This document shows, piece after piece, positions 41,146 through 49,390 of a DNA stretch of 53,018 bases. The stretch comes from Firmicutes bacterium UBA4996. Its GTDB lineage: Bacteria; Bacillota; Limnochordia; Darwinibacteriales; Darwinibacteriaceae. Under the pieces are notes generated by a model. It did no database searches, was not told the DNA's origin, and saw only the letters and a list, made by a program, of their open reading frames with translations. The translations under genes and the position numbers were made by a program. Position 1 is the stretch's first letter, and every line of letters begins with the position of its first letter. Location of the stretch: positions 103,808 to 156,825 of the forward strand of contig DGYW01000064.1 of NCBI GenBank assembly GCA_002396805.1. Direction: 5' to 3'.

Positions 41146-41712
41146 ATGATTGGTTCGGAAGATTATGGAATCCACAACGACATGAAAGATGTGGTCGGGC
41201 TAGCCATTTTTCGGGTACTCTCGGAAGACAAGAGTGCCTGCAGGTGTCCCCAATGCCAGAGCGACATGCAGTGCCTAATTTTAAATCGTTTAACTCCCCA
41301 ATATCGACCTGTCGATCAGGGGAACCTGGCAAGCAAGGATGTTCGTCTCGAAGATTTAGAACGGGATTTATTTAATCAAATAATGGTCGAGTCATATCGG
41401 GCTTTGCACATTGTTAAGAATGAGCCTCGCCATCACGTTAATCGTACATTTTTACATAATTCATTGGAAGAAGTCGTGCTCGTTGCCCTACACGATATCT
41501 TGAGACAGGAAAAGCGTCAGCTCGATTATGCGAGTTTAAGCAAGGTGATGGCTCATGTGCTTAATAATCTTCAACCCCGATATACCACTACTAACAAAGG
41601 GCATGTGTTTTCTCGCACTGTGGAGATTGACCCAGGTTACTTAGCTAAGATTTATGCCAACATTTATAATGCCCTCGGTGAACTGCAACCTAAGGCTAGT
41701 AGCATATCATAG
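41146..41712 (+). CDS. Tandem ComFB-domain protein
   Basis: 188 residues with two ComFB-like repeats. Copy 1 (about 10-60) has HNDMKDVVGLAIFRVL, the Cys cluster C32-x-C34-x2-C37 and C43, then LNRLTPQYRPVDQG. Copy 2 (about 104-152) has HNSLEEVVLVALHDIL and LNNLQPRYTTTNKG with almost the same spacing (HN to LN 37 and 36 residues) but no Cys. ComFB proteins are named for late competence in B. subtilis, and recent work describes cyanobacterial members as cyclic-dinucleotide receptors. ATG 41146 is chosen for AGGAGGAG upstream. It is the last gene of the fliD operon. A cyclic-di-GMP link to motility is inferred. Confidence 0.8.
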   Translation: MIGSEDYGIHNDMKDVVGLAIFRVLSEDKSACRCPQCQSDMQCLILNRLTPQYRPVDQGNLASKDVRLEDLERDLFNQIMVESYRALHIVKNEPRHHVNRTFLHNSLEEVVLVALHDILRQEKRQLDYASLSKVMAHVLNNLQPRYTTTNKGHVFSRTVEIDPGYLAKIYANIYNALGELQPKASSIS

Positions 41713-41729
41713 AAATGTCTGTTAACATT

Positions 41730-41768
41730 AAAAAGGCGTCCACTAGAATTTGATTCGGGCGCCTTTTT
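41730..41768. terminator. Bidirectional intrinsic terminator after the fliD operon
   Basis: AAAAAGGCGTCC (41730-41741) pairs with GGGCGCCTTTTT (41757-41768), 12 bp with one G-U pair, 15-base loop, T-tracts on both strands. It ends the flagellar operon and the convergent small gene. Confidence 0.92.
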
Positions 41769-41776
41769 CTTTGACA

Positions 41777-41983
41777 TTAAGGAAGTATACGTTTTTTCAA
41801 GTCCTCAACGACCTGAGCATCAGTCAAAGACTCTACATTAGTCCAGAACTGAGCGGCAGGATCTGGTCCTAGGAAGTCACTCAGTAGTTTATCACCAGCA
41901 TTATTCCAAATAGTAATCTTGAGGTGACCACCCTTATTCTTAATTCTCACGAAAAAGTCGCTAGTATCAAACATTACATTCAT
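41777..41983 (-). CDS. Small 68-residue orphan protein
   Basis: Compact soluble protein: MNVMFDTSDFFVRIKNKGG, then a beta-rich middle (HLKITIWNNAGDKLLSDF) and a helical tail (LTDAQVVEDLKKRILP). No membrane segment, metal motif or signal sequence. It starts at ATG 41983 with a strong AAAGGAGG about 7 bases upstream and ends just before the terminator, so it is very likely a real gene. I recognise no family. It is divergent from glycogen phosphorylase and convergent with the ComFB gene. Confidence 0.7.
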   Translation of the reverse strand: MNVMFDTSDFFVRIKNKGGHLKITIWNNAGDKLLSDFLGPDPAAQFWTNVESLTDAQVVEDLKKRILP

Positions 41984-42007
41984 GATTAATTCCTCCTTTC
42001 CTTGAAG

Positions 42008-42036
42008 AGGACTTCGTTCTTTGAGGGAGAAGTCCT
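42008..42036. repeat. Inverted repeat in the divergent region before glycogen phosphorylase
   Basis: AGGACTTC (42008-42015) and GAAGTCCT (42029-42036) form an 8-bp perfect stem with a 13-base loop. It could be an operator shared by the small gene and glgP or a leader hairpin. No promoter boxes could be placed with confidence in this 97-base gap. Confidence 0.4.
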
Positions 42037-42080
42037 GCGTGGGGATTGAGGAAAATGGTAAAGTGTTAGGGGGTTGTGCG

Positions 42081-44522
42081 ATGGTTCACACCGTAGAGCA
42101 GAAGAAGGTGTTTAGAGCGGCCTTGGAGACTAAGGTTCAACGTATGTTTGGACGTAGCATTCGGGGTGCGTCTCAAGAACAAATCTACCAGGCTATTTCT
42201 CAAGTGGTGGCTGATCTAGTAAAGGAACAATGGGCCTATTCTCGGGAGTTGATGAGGGGGCACGCAGAAAAAGAAGTCTACTACTTATCCATGGAGTTTC
42301 TCATGGGTAGAGCCTTGAGCAACAACCTCATTAACTTAGGCATTGAGGATCTGGTCGTGGAGGTCTGTCACGATTTAGGTATCGAGTTTAAGGAAATCGA
42401 AGAGGCAGAACCAGACCCTGGTTTGGGAAATGGGGGACTAGGTCGTTTAGCCGCTTGTTTCCTAGATTCATTGGCTACAATGGGCTATAAAGCGACCGGT
42501 TGCGGAATCCGCTACGAGTATGGTTTGTTCAAGCAGAAGATCGTGGACGGTTACCAAGTGGAGGTGCCCGATCCTTGGTTGGAAAACGGAAACAGCTGGG
42601 AAATTGCTTTACCAGAAGAGACGGAAATCGTAAAATTTGGTGGTTTTGTGGAAACTGGTGAAAAAAATGGTCGCTTGGTTTACGAGCATAAGGGCTATCA
42701 ATCGGTTCGTGCTGTACCCTATGAGGTACCAATTCTGGGTTATCGTTCTGATGTAATCAACGCGCTTCGTCTCTGGGCCGCTAGGTCCACTAAGCATTTG
42801 GATATGAGCCTCTTTGGTCAGGGGAAGTACCTTGATGCTCTAGAGGAAAAAGAATTGGCGGAAGTGATTTCTAAGGTTCTCTATCCAGATGACAATCATT
42901 CTGAGGGTAAATCATTGCGCCTCAAACAACAATATTTCTTTGTTTCGGCCAGTATTCAGAGTATTGTTCGCAATTATCTTAAGCAACATGGGGCCAACTT
43001 GCAAGATTTTCCGGCTCATGTTGTAATTCATATTAATGACACTCATCCTGCTTTAGCCATTCCTGAGTTGATGCGGATCTTAATAGATGAACAGGGCTTG
43101 GATTGGGATTCGGCTTGGCAAATTGCGAAAAGTACTTTTGCTTACACTAATCATACTATTTTAGAAGAAGCGCTAGAACGTTGGCCTGAAGGACTGTTCC
43201 GTGATTTGTTACCACGTCTCTGGGACATTGTTTACGAGATGAATGAGCGCTTTTGTGCAGAGCTTTGGCAGCGATACCCTGGCGATTGGGATAAAATCGC
43301 TCGCATGTCCATTATTGCTAACCATGAAGTGAAAATGGCTCACCTATGCATAGTAGGTTCCTTTTCGGTCAATGGGGTGGCTCAGTTACATAGTAATATT
43401 CTCCGAGAGCAGGTGTTTGCGGAGTTTGCCCAGTTTTATCCAGAAAAATTCACGAACGTGACTAATGGGGTGACCTTCAGACGTTTCTTGCTGAAAGCAA
43501 ACGAAGGCCTGTCTAACTTAGTGATAGAGCGGATCGGTTCGGCTTGGATCAAGAAGCCAGCTGAATTAGGAAAATTCTTGGCTTTTCAGGATGATCACAA
43601 GACCCAAAATGCGTTGGCCCAGATGCGTTATGAAAGTAAACAGGCCTTGGCAAAGTATATTTACGATCACAATCAGGTTCGGGTTGATCCTAGCTCCATT
43701 TTTGATGTGCAGATTAAAAGACTCCATGAATATAAGCGTCAGCTCTTGAATATTCTCCACGTACTTTATCTGTACAATCGTCTTTTGGACGATCCCAATT
43801 TTCACATGCATCCTCGCACTTTTGTTTTTGGAGCTAAGGCAGCACCTGGTTATGGCATGGCAAAGTTGATTATCAAACTCATCCATGATGTGGGCGAGCG
43901 GATCAATAATGATCCCACCATCGACGATCGCTTAAAGGTAGTGTTTCTAGAAAACTATCGTGTGTCCTTAGCTGAAGTTATTATCCCTGCTACGGACGTG
44001 AGTGAACAGATTTCCACCGCGGGCAAAGAGGCCTCCGGAACTGGAAACATGAAGTTCATGCTCAACGGAGCCCTCACCATCGGCACCTTAGATGGAGCTA
44101 ATGTGGAGATCGATCAGGCTGTGGGGCGTGAGAACATTTTCATTTTTGGCCTCACTGCCCGGCAAACTAACCAATACTATTTGGATGGCAGCTACCGCCC
44201 CTACGAGATCTATTTGAGCGATCCCTACTTGAAACAGGTGTTGGATCAACTGGTGAACGGTTTTGTGAACGCTCAGCATCCCCAATTGTTCCAAGAACTC
44301 TATCAGGGTCTACTTCACGGGAAAAATGGGGGTATGGCAGATCCGTACTTTGTACTTAAGGATTTTGACTCTTATCGCCAAGCTCATGAACGGATTGATA
44401 AGCAGTATCAGAATCCAGGGCTGTGGTGGAAGAAGGCCATTATTAATATTGGTAACGCTGGATTCTTTTCTAGTGATCGCACTATTGAAGAATACAATCA
44501 AAGAATATGGAAATTACGTTAG
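42081..44522 (+). CDS. glgP: Glycogen/starch phosphorylase (GT35)
   Basis: Releases glucose-1-phosphate from alpha-1,4-glucan ends with phosphate. 813 residues, usual length. The PLP Lys is K658 in TGNMKFMLNGALTIGT, following STAGKEASG. N-terminal blocks GLGNGGLGRLAACFLDS and YGIRYEYG-like CGIRYEYGLFKQ, and VQIKRLHEYKRQLLN with the phosphate-site Lys/Arg, are intact. ATG 42081 is chosen because TTAGGGGG precedes it and the protein then begins in the usual way; an upstream TTG 42021 would add unrelated residues. Product use fits the phospho-sugar mutase at 50.6 kb and the debranching enzyme at 0 kb. Transcribed with the isomerase-like gene 11 bases downstream. Confidence 0.95.
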   Translation: MVHTVEQKKVFRAALETKVQRMFGRSIRGASQEQIYQAISQVVADLVKEQWAYSRELMRGHAEKEVYYLSMEFLMGRALSNNLINLGIEDLVVEVCHDLGIEFKEIEEAEPDPGLGNGGLGRLAACFLDSLATMGYKATGCGIRYEYGLFKQKIVDGYQVEVPDPWLENGNSWEIALPEETEIVKFGGFVETGEKNGRLVYEHKGYQSVRAVPYEVPILGYRSDVINALRLWAARSTKHLDMSLFGQGKYLDALEEKELAEVISKVLYPDDNHSEGKSLRLKQQYFFVSASIQSIVRNYLKQHGANLQDFPAHVVIHINDTHPALAIPELMRILIDEQGLDWDSAWQIAKSTFAYTNHTILEEALERWPEGLFRDLLPRLWDIVYEMNERFCAELWQRYPGDWDKIARMSIIANHEVKMAHLCIVGSFSVNGVAQLHSNILREQVFAEFAQFYPEKFTNVTNGVTFRRFLLKANEGLSNLVIERIGSAWIKKPAELGKFLAFQDDHKTQNALAQMRYESKQALAKYIYDHNQVRVDPSSIFDVQIKRLHEYKRQLLNILHVLYLYNRLLDDPNFHMHPRTFVFGAKAAPGYGMAKLIIKLIHDVGERINNDPTIDDRLKVVFLENYRVSLAEVIIPATDVSEQISTAGKEASGTGNMKFMLNGALTIGTLDGANVEIDQAVGRENIFIFGLTARQTNQYYLDGSYRPYEIYLSDPYLKQVLDQLVNGFVNAQHPQLFQELYQGLLHGKNGGMADPYFVLKDFDSYRQAHERIDKQYQNPGLWWKKAIINIGNAGFFSSDRTIEEYNQRIWKLR

Positions 44523-44533
44523 GAGGACGAATG

Positions 44534-45292
44534 ATGGAAAAGTTGCCTATTGCCTTACAACTTTATTCTCTGCGGGATATGGCTCAAAAGAGTTTCCTCA
44601 AAACCCTAGAATTGACCGCGGATCTTGGTTATGAAGGGGTGGAATTTGCGGGCTATTTTGCCTTAACCAGCTCGGAGTTGCGTGACCACCTCGAACGGCT
44701 AGGCTTGGTACCAGTGAGTTCGCATGTTTCCTTCGAAAGGCTAACTGAGCATTTGGAGGAAGAAATTCGGTACAATCTGGACCTCGGGAACTACTCGCTA
44801 GTGTGCCCTGCACCTCCCCGTGGGTTTCAGGGTAGTGTGGAGGCCTGGCGAAAATTAGGCAAGGATTTAACTGAAGTAGGCAAAAAGTTGAGTGATCATG
44901 GTTTGAGGTTGGGGTATCACAACCATAGTTTTGAGTTTGAAAAACTCCAAGGAGTCGCAGCACTCGACATTTTTTATGAAGCGGCGGATCCCCGCTATGT
45001 CTTTGCCCAACTCGATTTGGGTTGGACCCTCCATGGGGGCGAAGACCCAGTTCAGTACCTTAAGACACTTGAGGGACGTTGTCCACTGGTCCATGTGAAG
45101 GATTTCGGCCCCGAGCAACAACAGACTGATGTGGGTTGCGGAATGCTAGACTTATCAGGAGTTTTAAGGGTTGCCGAAGAGGCAGGTGTAGAATGGTTGA
45201 TTATTGAGACCGAGGTCTATGCCATATCACCAAGCCACAGCGTGGAAGTGGGCTTAACCAACTTACGAGCTGCGCAAGAAGCCAAATTATAG
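44534..45292 (+). CDS. Sugar-phosphate isomerase/epimerase (xylose isomerase-like TIM barrel)
   Basis: 252-residue AP-endonuclease-2/xylose-isomerase-fold protein. Typical blocks: IALQLYSLRDMAQKS, GYEGVEFAGYF, LGYHNHSFEF with metal-ligand His, FAQLDLGW, PLVHVKDFGPEQQ (metal and substrate residues) and WLIIETEVY with the catalytic Glu near the end. Such proteins isomerise or epimerise sugars, inositols or hydroxy acids. ATG 44534 or 44531 follows AGGAGG after the glgP stop; 44534 has the better spacing. Being cotranscribed with glgP is suggestive of carbohydrate use, but the substrate is unknown. A terminator follows. Confidence 0.85.
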   Translation: MEKLPIALQLYSLRDMAQKSFLKTLELTADLGYEGVEFAGYFALTSSELRDHLERLGLVPVSSHVSFERLTEHLEEEIRYNLDLGNYSLVCPAPPRGFQGSVEAWRKLGKDLTEVGKKLSDHGLRLGYHNHSFEFEKLQGVAALDIFYEAADPRYVFAQLDLGWTLHGGEDPVQYLKTLEGRCPLVHVKDFGPEQQQTDVGCGMLDLSGVLRVAEEAGVEWLIIETEVYAISPSHSVEVGLTNLRAAQEAKL

Positions 45293-45300
45293 CTGTCAAG

Positions 45301-45326
45301 AAGTCGACCAACTGGTCGGCTTTTTT
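45301..45326 (+). terminator. Intrinsic terminator after the isomerase-like gene
   Basis: AAGTCGACC (45301-45309) pairs with GGTCGGCTT (45314-45322) with one G-U pair, loop AACT, six Ts at 45321-45326. Confidence 0.9.
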
Positions 45327-45354
45327 CATAATCAAGAATAAACCGGTAATACTA
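45326..45354 (+). promoter_or_regulatory. Candidate sigma-G promoter of the germination operon
   Basis: TCATA (45326-45330), 17-base spacer, AATACTA (45348-45354). The sigma-G pattern is roughly GHATR-N17/18-CATHMTA; this fits 4 of 5 and 6 of 7 positions. Germinant receptor operons are forespore sigma-G genes, so the place is right; the match is imperfect and begins at the end of a terminator T-tract. Confidence 0.4.
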
Positions 45355-45385
45355 GTCTTAACCCTAAGAAACGAGGTGGGACTAG

Positions 45386-46912
45386 TTGTTTTTTTGGAAA
45401 CGTTCCAAGACTAAGCCGAAACTCCGAAAAAGTGGCATCACTCTCCATCCGTCTTTAGCCAGAAGTCTTCAGCACTTTAAAGAGCATGTTTTTTCCAATG
45501 ATGATACTATCAACTATCGTGAATTCAAGACCCAAGAACCGCGTGCGCGTGCGTGTGTCCTTATTTATGCAGAGAATATGTCTAATGAAGAAATGTTGAG
45601 CAACTATTTGGTTCGCCCTGTGCTAAGCTGCTCCTTACCACGTAAGCGGAAAGACCTAGAAATAATTGACCATCTAGTTACTAGGGTAATTCAGAGTGAT
45701 GCAGTCCATGTCCGGAGGGACTATACTGAGCTAGCGGATGAAGTTATAGGTGGATCTGGGGTTTTGCTTGTGGATGGCTGTACAGCGGGAATCGTAATTA
45801 AGGCTCAGGATTGGCCCAAACGCTCTGTAGTTGAACCGGTAGCTGAAAATGTAGTAAGGGGACCCCGGCAAGGCTTTACAGAAGAAATGGGAGCCAACAT
45901 CAGTCTGCTCCGGAGAAAGATCAAAAGCACCAAGCTAAAGACCAAGTATCTGGAAATTGGTAAGCAAACTAGTACTTCGGTTGCTGTAGTATTTGTGGAA
46001 GGTCTCGCTGCCCCCAATTTAGTGGCTGAAGTATTTAGACGATTAGAAACGATCCAGATCGATGGAGTTTTGGAATCCGCTTATATTGAGGAGCTTATTC
46101 GAGATTCGCCAAACAGTCCCTTGCCAACTATCGGTTCAACAGAGCGCCCTGATACTGTAGCCGCTAGACTCCTGGAAGGTCGTGTGGCCATCGTTGTGGA
46201 CGGTACACCCTTTGTTCTTACTGTTCCCTTTTTTTTTCTTGAAGCCTTTCAGGCCAACGAGGACTATTATAAGAACTGGCTATCGGGTTCGTTCGATCGT
46301 TTCTTGCGCTACTTTTGTTTCTTTCTCACCATTGCCACCCCGGCTCTTTATGTGTCATTGATCAATTATCATCCCCAATTGCTTCCTACTGAGTTAATCT
46401 TGAGTATTTCATCCGCCCGTGCTAATGTGCCTTTCCCGTCAGTGGTGGAAGCGGCGGCCATGACCCTTATGTTTGAAATTTTAAGAGAAGGAGGCATCCG
46501 CTTACCTCAACCGGTTGGTCAGGCTATTAGTATCGTGGGGGCAGTGGTGCTGGGAGACGCCGCGGTCTCGGCGAATTTAGTAAGTGCCCCCATGATCATT
46601 ATTGTGGGTATCACCTCAGTCTCAGGCTTTGTTGTGCCACGCCTTCAGGATTCGGCGGTGTTAATTCGAATGATTCTTCTGCTACTGGCAGCGGTACTCG
46701 GTCTGTATGGCATAGTCTTTGGGGCAATTGGATTTTTGCTGCAACTAGCCTCCATTGAATCTTTTGGTGTGCCTTACTTAAGTGGCCTAGCCTCGTTTTC
46801 TGCTCAAGAATCTCAAGATACACTGTTTAGGGCTCCTCAGTGGTTAATGACAAGGCGTCCCAAATTTTTGTCTCCCGGAAATAGGGTGCGTCTGAGGAGC
46901 AATCGATCATGA
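45386..46912 (+). CDS. Spore germination receptor subunit A (GerA family)
   Basis: 508-residue subunit A of a Ger germinant receptor, located in the inner spore membrane. A large soluble N-terminal domain (about 1-290) with YAENMSNEEML and FVEGLAAPNLVAEVFRRL is followed by 4-5 membrane segments including FFFLEAFQANEDYY, LLPTELILSISSARANVPFPS and FEILREGGIRLPQPVGQAISIVGAVVLGDAAV, all GerA-typical. TTG 45386 follows GAGGTGGG at 5 bases. It heads the operon; its stop overlaps the next start (ATGA). Confidence 0.95.
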   Translation: MFFWKRSKTKPKLRKSGITLHPSLARSLQHFKEHVFSNDDTINYREFKTQEPRARACVLIYAENMSNEEMLSNYLVRPVLSCSLPRKRKDLEIIDHLVTRVIQSDAVHVRRDYTELADEVIGGSGVLLVDGCTAGIVIKAQDWPKRSVVEPVAENVVRGPRQGFTEEMGANISLLRRKIKSTKLKTKYLEIGKQTSTSVAVVFVEGLAAPNLVAEVFRRLETIQIDGVLESAYIEELIRDSPNSPLPTIGSTERPDTVAARLLEGRVAIVVDGTPFVLTVPFFFLEAFQANEDYYKNWLSGSFDRFLRYFCFFLTIATPALYVSLINYHPQLLPTELILSISSARANVPFPSVVEAAAMTLMFEILREGGIRLPQPVGQAISIVGAVVLGDAAVSANLVSAPMIIIVGITSVSGFVVPRLQDSAVLIRMILLLLAAVLGLYGIVFGAIGFLLQLASIESFGVPYLSGLASFSAQESQDTLFRAPQWLMTRRPKFLSPGNRVRLRSNRS

Positions 46913-48060
46913 AACGGAAAGCTCTAAGAATGGCACTCCTATGCCTAATCTCTGTATCTTTGCTGGGCTGTTGGGATTATGTGGAAATCGAGAGGCTAAA
47001 CTTTGTATTGGGGATAGGGCTAGAGCAGATAGAACCCGATTTCGACGTGATTATCGAAGTGGTCAAAGCTGCGGGTGGTTTTCAACAAACCAAACTTCAA
47101 CCAGTAGTCCTCGCTAACAAAGGTCAGACTTTTTCTAGTACAGCGCGCGCCTTAACGAATCCGGCCGGGAAAAGGTTATTCTGGGCCCATGCCAAAGTAT
47201 TCATTGTCTCTGAAGAGGTGGCTCGCAGAGGTGTCGTGCAAGCAATCGAACTAGCCATTCGTGATGTGGATATTAGAACTTCAATGTTGGTTTTTGTGGC
47301 TAAAGATTGTACAGTTGAAGAGATCTATCACAGCAAGCCCTCTTTTGCTAACTCGGTGACTGAGCACATCGTTGAGCTGGTTGATCAGCGCCTTAGAGTT
47401 CCTGTCACTTTCCCACAGGAAATGTGGCAGTTTCGCAAAGCTTTGGCCGAAAGTGGCGTTTCTGCATTTCTTCCAGCCATTCAGCTTGTGCAAGAAGGAG
47501 AGGACGAGGTGCCTGTTCTTGAAGGCAGTGCCCTTTTTAAGGGAGAGCAGATGGTAGGCTGGCTTGATGGGCAGGAAACTCGTTTTTTCGCGTTGCTCAG
47601 GAATGAAGTCGATCGTGGTCTTATGGTTATCCCCACTTTCGTTCAGGGTCAACGGGGGGATCTTACTTACCAGATTGAGCATAACCAAGTGAAAATTAGG
47701 CCCACGGTGGAAGGGGATCAATTAGGAATGGTGATTGACCTAAACCTGCGGCTAGACCTGTCAGAATCTGGTACTTTGCGCCTTAATTTCGATGATCCTA
47801 AGGTGATCAAAAGCTTAGAAGAACGGGTTAATATCGCTGTCAGTGGACAAACTCAGAGCTTGCTACAGAAAATCCAAAGAGAGTACAATACCGATGTTCT
47901 GGGTTTCGGTCTACTCCTCAAAAGAAAACATCCAAATGTGTGGCGTGCCTTCGCCCATAATTGGGATGAGGTTTTCAAGCAGCTAGAGGTTACAGTGAAT
48001 GTGAATGCTAAGATAGTATCAACGGGTATTATTTCCGAAGCAATTCATCTGAGGAATTAG
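46909..48060 (+). CDS. Spore germination lipoprotein subunit C (Ger(x)C family)
   Basis: 383-residue outer-face lipoprotein of the Ger receptor. The signal ends in a lipobox, SLLGC, with lipidated C21 followed by WDYVEIERLNFVLGIGLEQ (the D/E-x-x-E-hinge typical of GerAC). The C-terminal domain has REYNTDVLGFGLLLKRKHPNVW. The ATG lies in an ATGA overlap with the gerA-type gene. The D- and B-type genes follow at 2 bases and by overlap, so all four are one operon. Confidence 0.94.
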   Translation: MKRKALRMALLCLISVSLLGCWDYVEIERLNFVLGIGLEQIEPDFDVIIEVVKAAGGFQQTKLQPVVLANKGQTFSSTARALTNPAGKRLFWAHAKVFIVSEEVARRGVVQAIELAIRDVDIRTSMLVFVAKDCTVEEIYHSKPSFANSVTEHIVELVDQRLRVPVTFPQEMWQFRKALAESGVSAFLPAIQLVQEGEDEVPVLEGSALFKGEQMVGWLDGQETRFFALLRNEVDRGLMVIPTFVQGQRGDLTYQIEHNQVKIRPTVEGDQLGMVIDLNLRLDLSESGTLRLNFDDPKVIKSLEERVNIAVSGQTQSLLQKIQREYNTDVLGFGLLLKRKHPNVWRAFAHNWDEVFKQLEVTVNVNAKIVSTGIISEAIHLRN

Positions 48061-48062
48061 GT

Positions 48063-48287
48063 ATGGTTATCTTGATCGTGGTAGCCTATGTGGTTGTGGG
48101 AGCTGTGGAGATCTCATTGTGGTCGGAGCGACCACGGAAACAGTTGTGGGTGTATATCCTTTTGTTAACTGCGGTGACCATCTTGTCAGTGTTACTACTT
48201 CTCAACTCCGAATTACCGCCTCCTGAACCGAATGACGCCCTTAGAAAGCTTTGGAGCATAATTATGGGGGGTAGTGGACAAAAATGA
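48063..48287 (+). CDS. Small two-helix membrane protein of the germination operon (D-type)
   Basis: 74 residues with two hydrophobic segments (about 2-19 and 28-47) joined by SERPRKQLW, ending in a short hydrophilic tail. Small two-helix genes of this kind occur in several ger operons (for example yfkS in B. subtilis) and modulate the receptor. It starts 2 bases after the C-subunit stop and overlaps the B-subunit start by ATGA, so it is coupled to both. Sequence similarity in this group is very low; the call rests on size, topology and place. Confidence 0.75.
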   Translation: MVILIVVAYVVVGAVEISLWSERPRKQLWVYILLLTAVTILSVLLLLNSELPPPEPNDALRKLWSIIMGGSGQK

Positions 48288-49390
48288 GAGAATTCTTACC
48301 AGATCATCATGGTGTTGCCATAGTTGTGTTATTTCTTCTAGGTAGTGCCATGATTTTTGGGTTAGGTGGACGTGCTCACAATGATCTCTGGTTAGCTCAT
48401 TTGTTAGGCATTGTACTGGCCATGCCCATGGTTTCTTTATACGCGCGCTTTAGAAGCATCCTACCTAAGGAAAACTTATATGTAGGGCTTGATACATTGT
48501 TTGGTACACGGGTGAGCCGGCTGTTGGCTTTCTTGTACGCTTTTTCTGCTTGGCGTTTGGGTTGTCTAGTGGCGAAAGATGTGGCCACCTTCGTTGATAT
48601 TGTGGCTTTGGATTTCACCCCCCAACCGGTTTTTATGCTGTTCTTGGCAATTCTGGCCCTTTGGGCCACCAAAGAAGGGCTAGAGACACTTGGACGCTGG
48701 AGTGTTGTAGCGCTAAAAGCGATTTTGTTCGCTGGGGTATTAACGCTGCTCTTGTTGACTACGACAGTGGATCCCCAACAATTCTTGCCCGTACTTTATA
48801 ATGGATGGATGCCGGTGCTCACCGGATCTTTAGAATTGCTTGATTTCCCCTTTTTGGAAATCGCTTTTCTGATCTGGGCTTTTGAGGCTCTGAGTAGTAA
48901 GACATCTCCATACAAAATCCTCATACCCGGTTTTATCATTGCGGCGCTGGCTCTTGCGGCCACTTCTTCCATGGCTATGGCGGTAATTGGTCCCGATAAG
49001 TACGAGTCCTCCTATTTTCCAGTTTACCTGGCTGTTTCTAGAATTAGTCTCTTTCGTTTTTTGACCCGTTTGGAAGCTACTGTTGGTGTCATTTTCGTGT
49101 TGACCTGCTTTCTAAAAGTGGCCGTTTGCCTGATGGTCACTTGCAAAGGATTTGCCCATGCCCTTGGCTTTACTGATTACCGGTTTTTGGTGACTCCTTT
49201 TGCGTTAGGATTAATACCTGGTTCTCAGTGGTTTGCCAAAAATCAAATGGAAATTCATATGAGTGCAACGAAAGTGGTGGCCCCTTATGAAATACTAATC
49301 TATGTTATTCTACCTTTCGTTTTTTGGATTAGTGCAGAGATCAAGATGTTTCGCCGCAGCAAAAAGAGTAAAGGGACCTCAGGTCCCTAA
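48284..49390 (+). CDS. Spore germination receptor subunit B (GerB, APC-type permease)
   Basis: 368-residue integral membrane protein with about 10 segments of the APC amino-acid permease fold, thought to be the germinant-binding subunit. It has MPMVSLYARF, the segment-3 to -5 pattern, and a Pro-containing C-terminal region. The order A-C-D-B differs from the common A-B-C. It starts with the ATGA overlap. The 3' end overlaps the convergent serine hydrolase by 4 bases, with a hairpin at 49372-49388 inside its last codons. The germinant is unknown, but Ger receptors usually sense amino acids or sugars. Confidence 0.9.
   Translation: MREFLPDHHGVAIVVLFLLGSAMIFGLGGRAHNDLWLAHLLGIVLAMPMVSLYARFRSILPKENLYVGLDTLFGTRVSRLLAFLYAFSAWRLGCLVAKDVATFVDIVALDFTPQPVFMLFLAILALWATKEGLETLGRWSVVALKAILFAGVLTLLLLTTTVDPQQFLPVLYNGWMPVLTGSLELLDFPFLEIAFLIWAFEALSSKTSPYKILIPGFIIAALALAATSSMAMAVIGPDKYESSYFPVYLAVSRISLFRFLTRLEATVGVIFVLTCFLKVAVCLMVTCKGFAHALGFTDYRFLVTPFALGLIPGSQWFAKNQMEIHMSATKVVAPYEILIYVILPFVFWISAEIKMFRRSKKSKGTSGP
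49372..49388. terminator. Hairpin at the convergent ends of gerB and the serine hydrolase
   Basis: AGGGACCT (49372-49379) and AGGTCCCT (49381-49388) are perfect inverted copies around a single base. The minus-strand tail (TTTACTCTTTTT) is T-rich; the plus tail is weak. It therefore serves the serine hydrolase best and encodes the last gerB residues. Confidence 0.6.

Noticed and set aside
42021..42080. Upstream extension of glycogen phosphorylase from TTG 42021
   Set aside because: It contains the Shine-Dalgarno for ATG 42081 and part of an inverted repeat, and it is not typical of the family.
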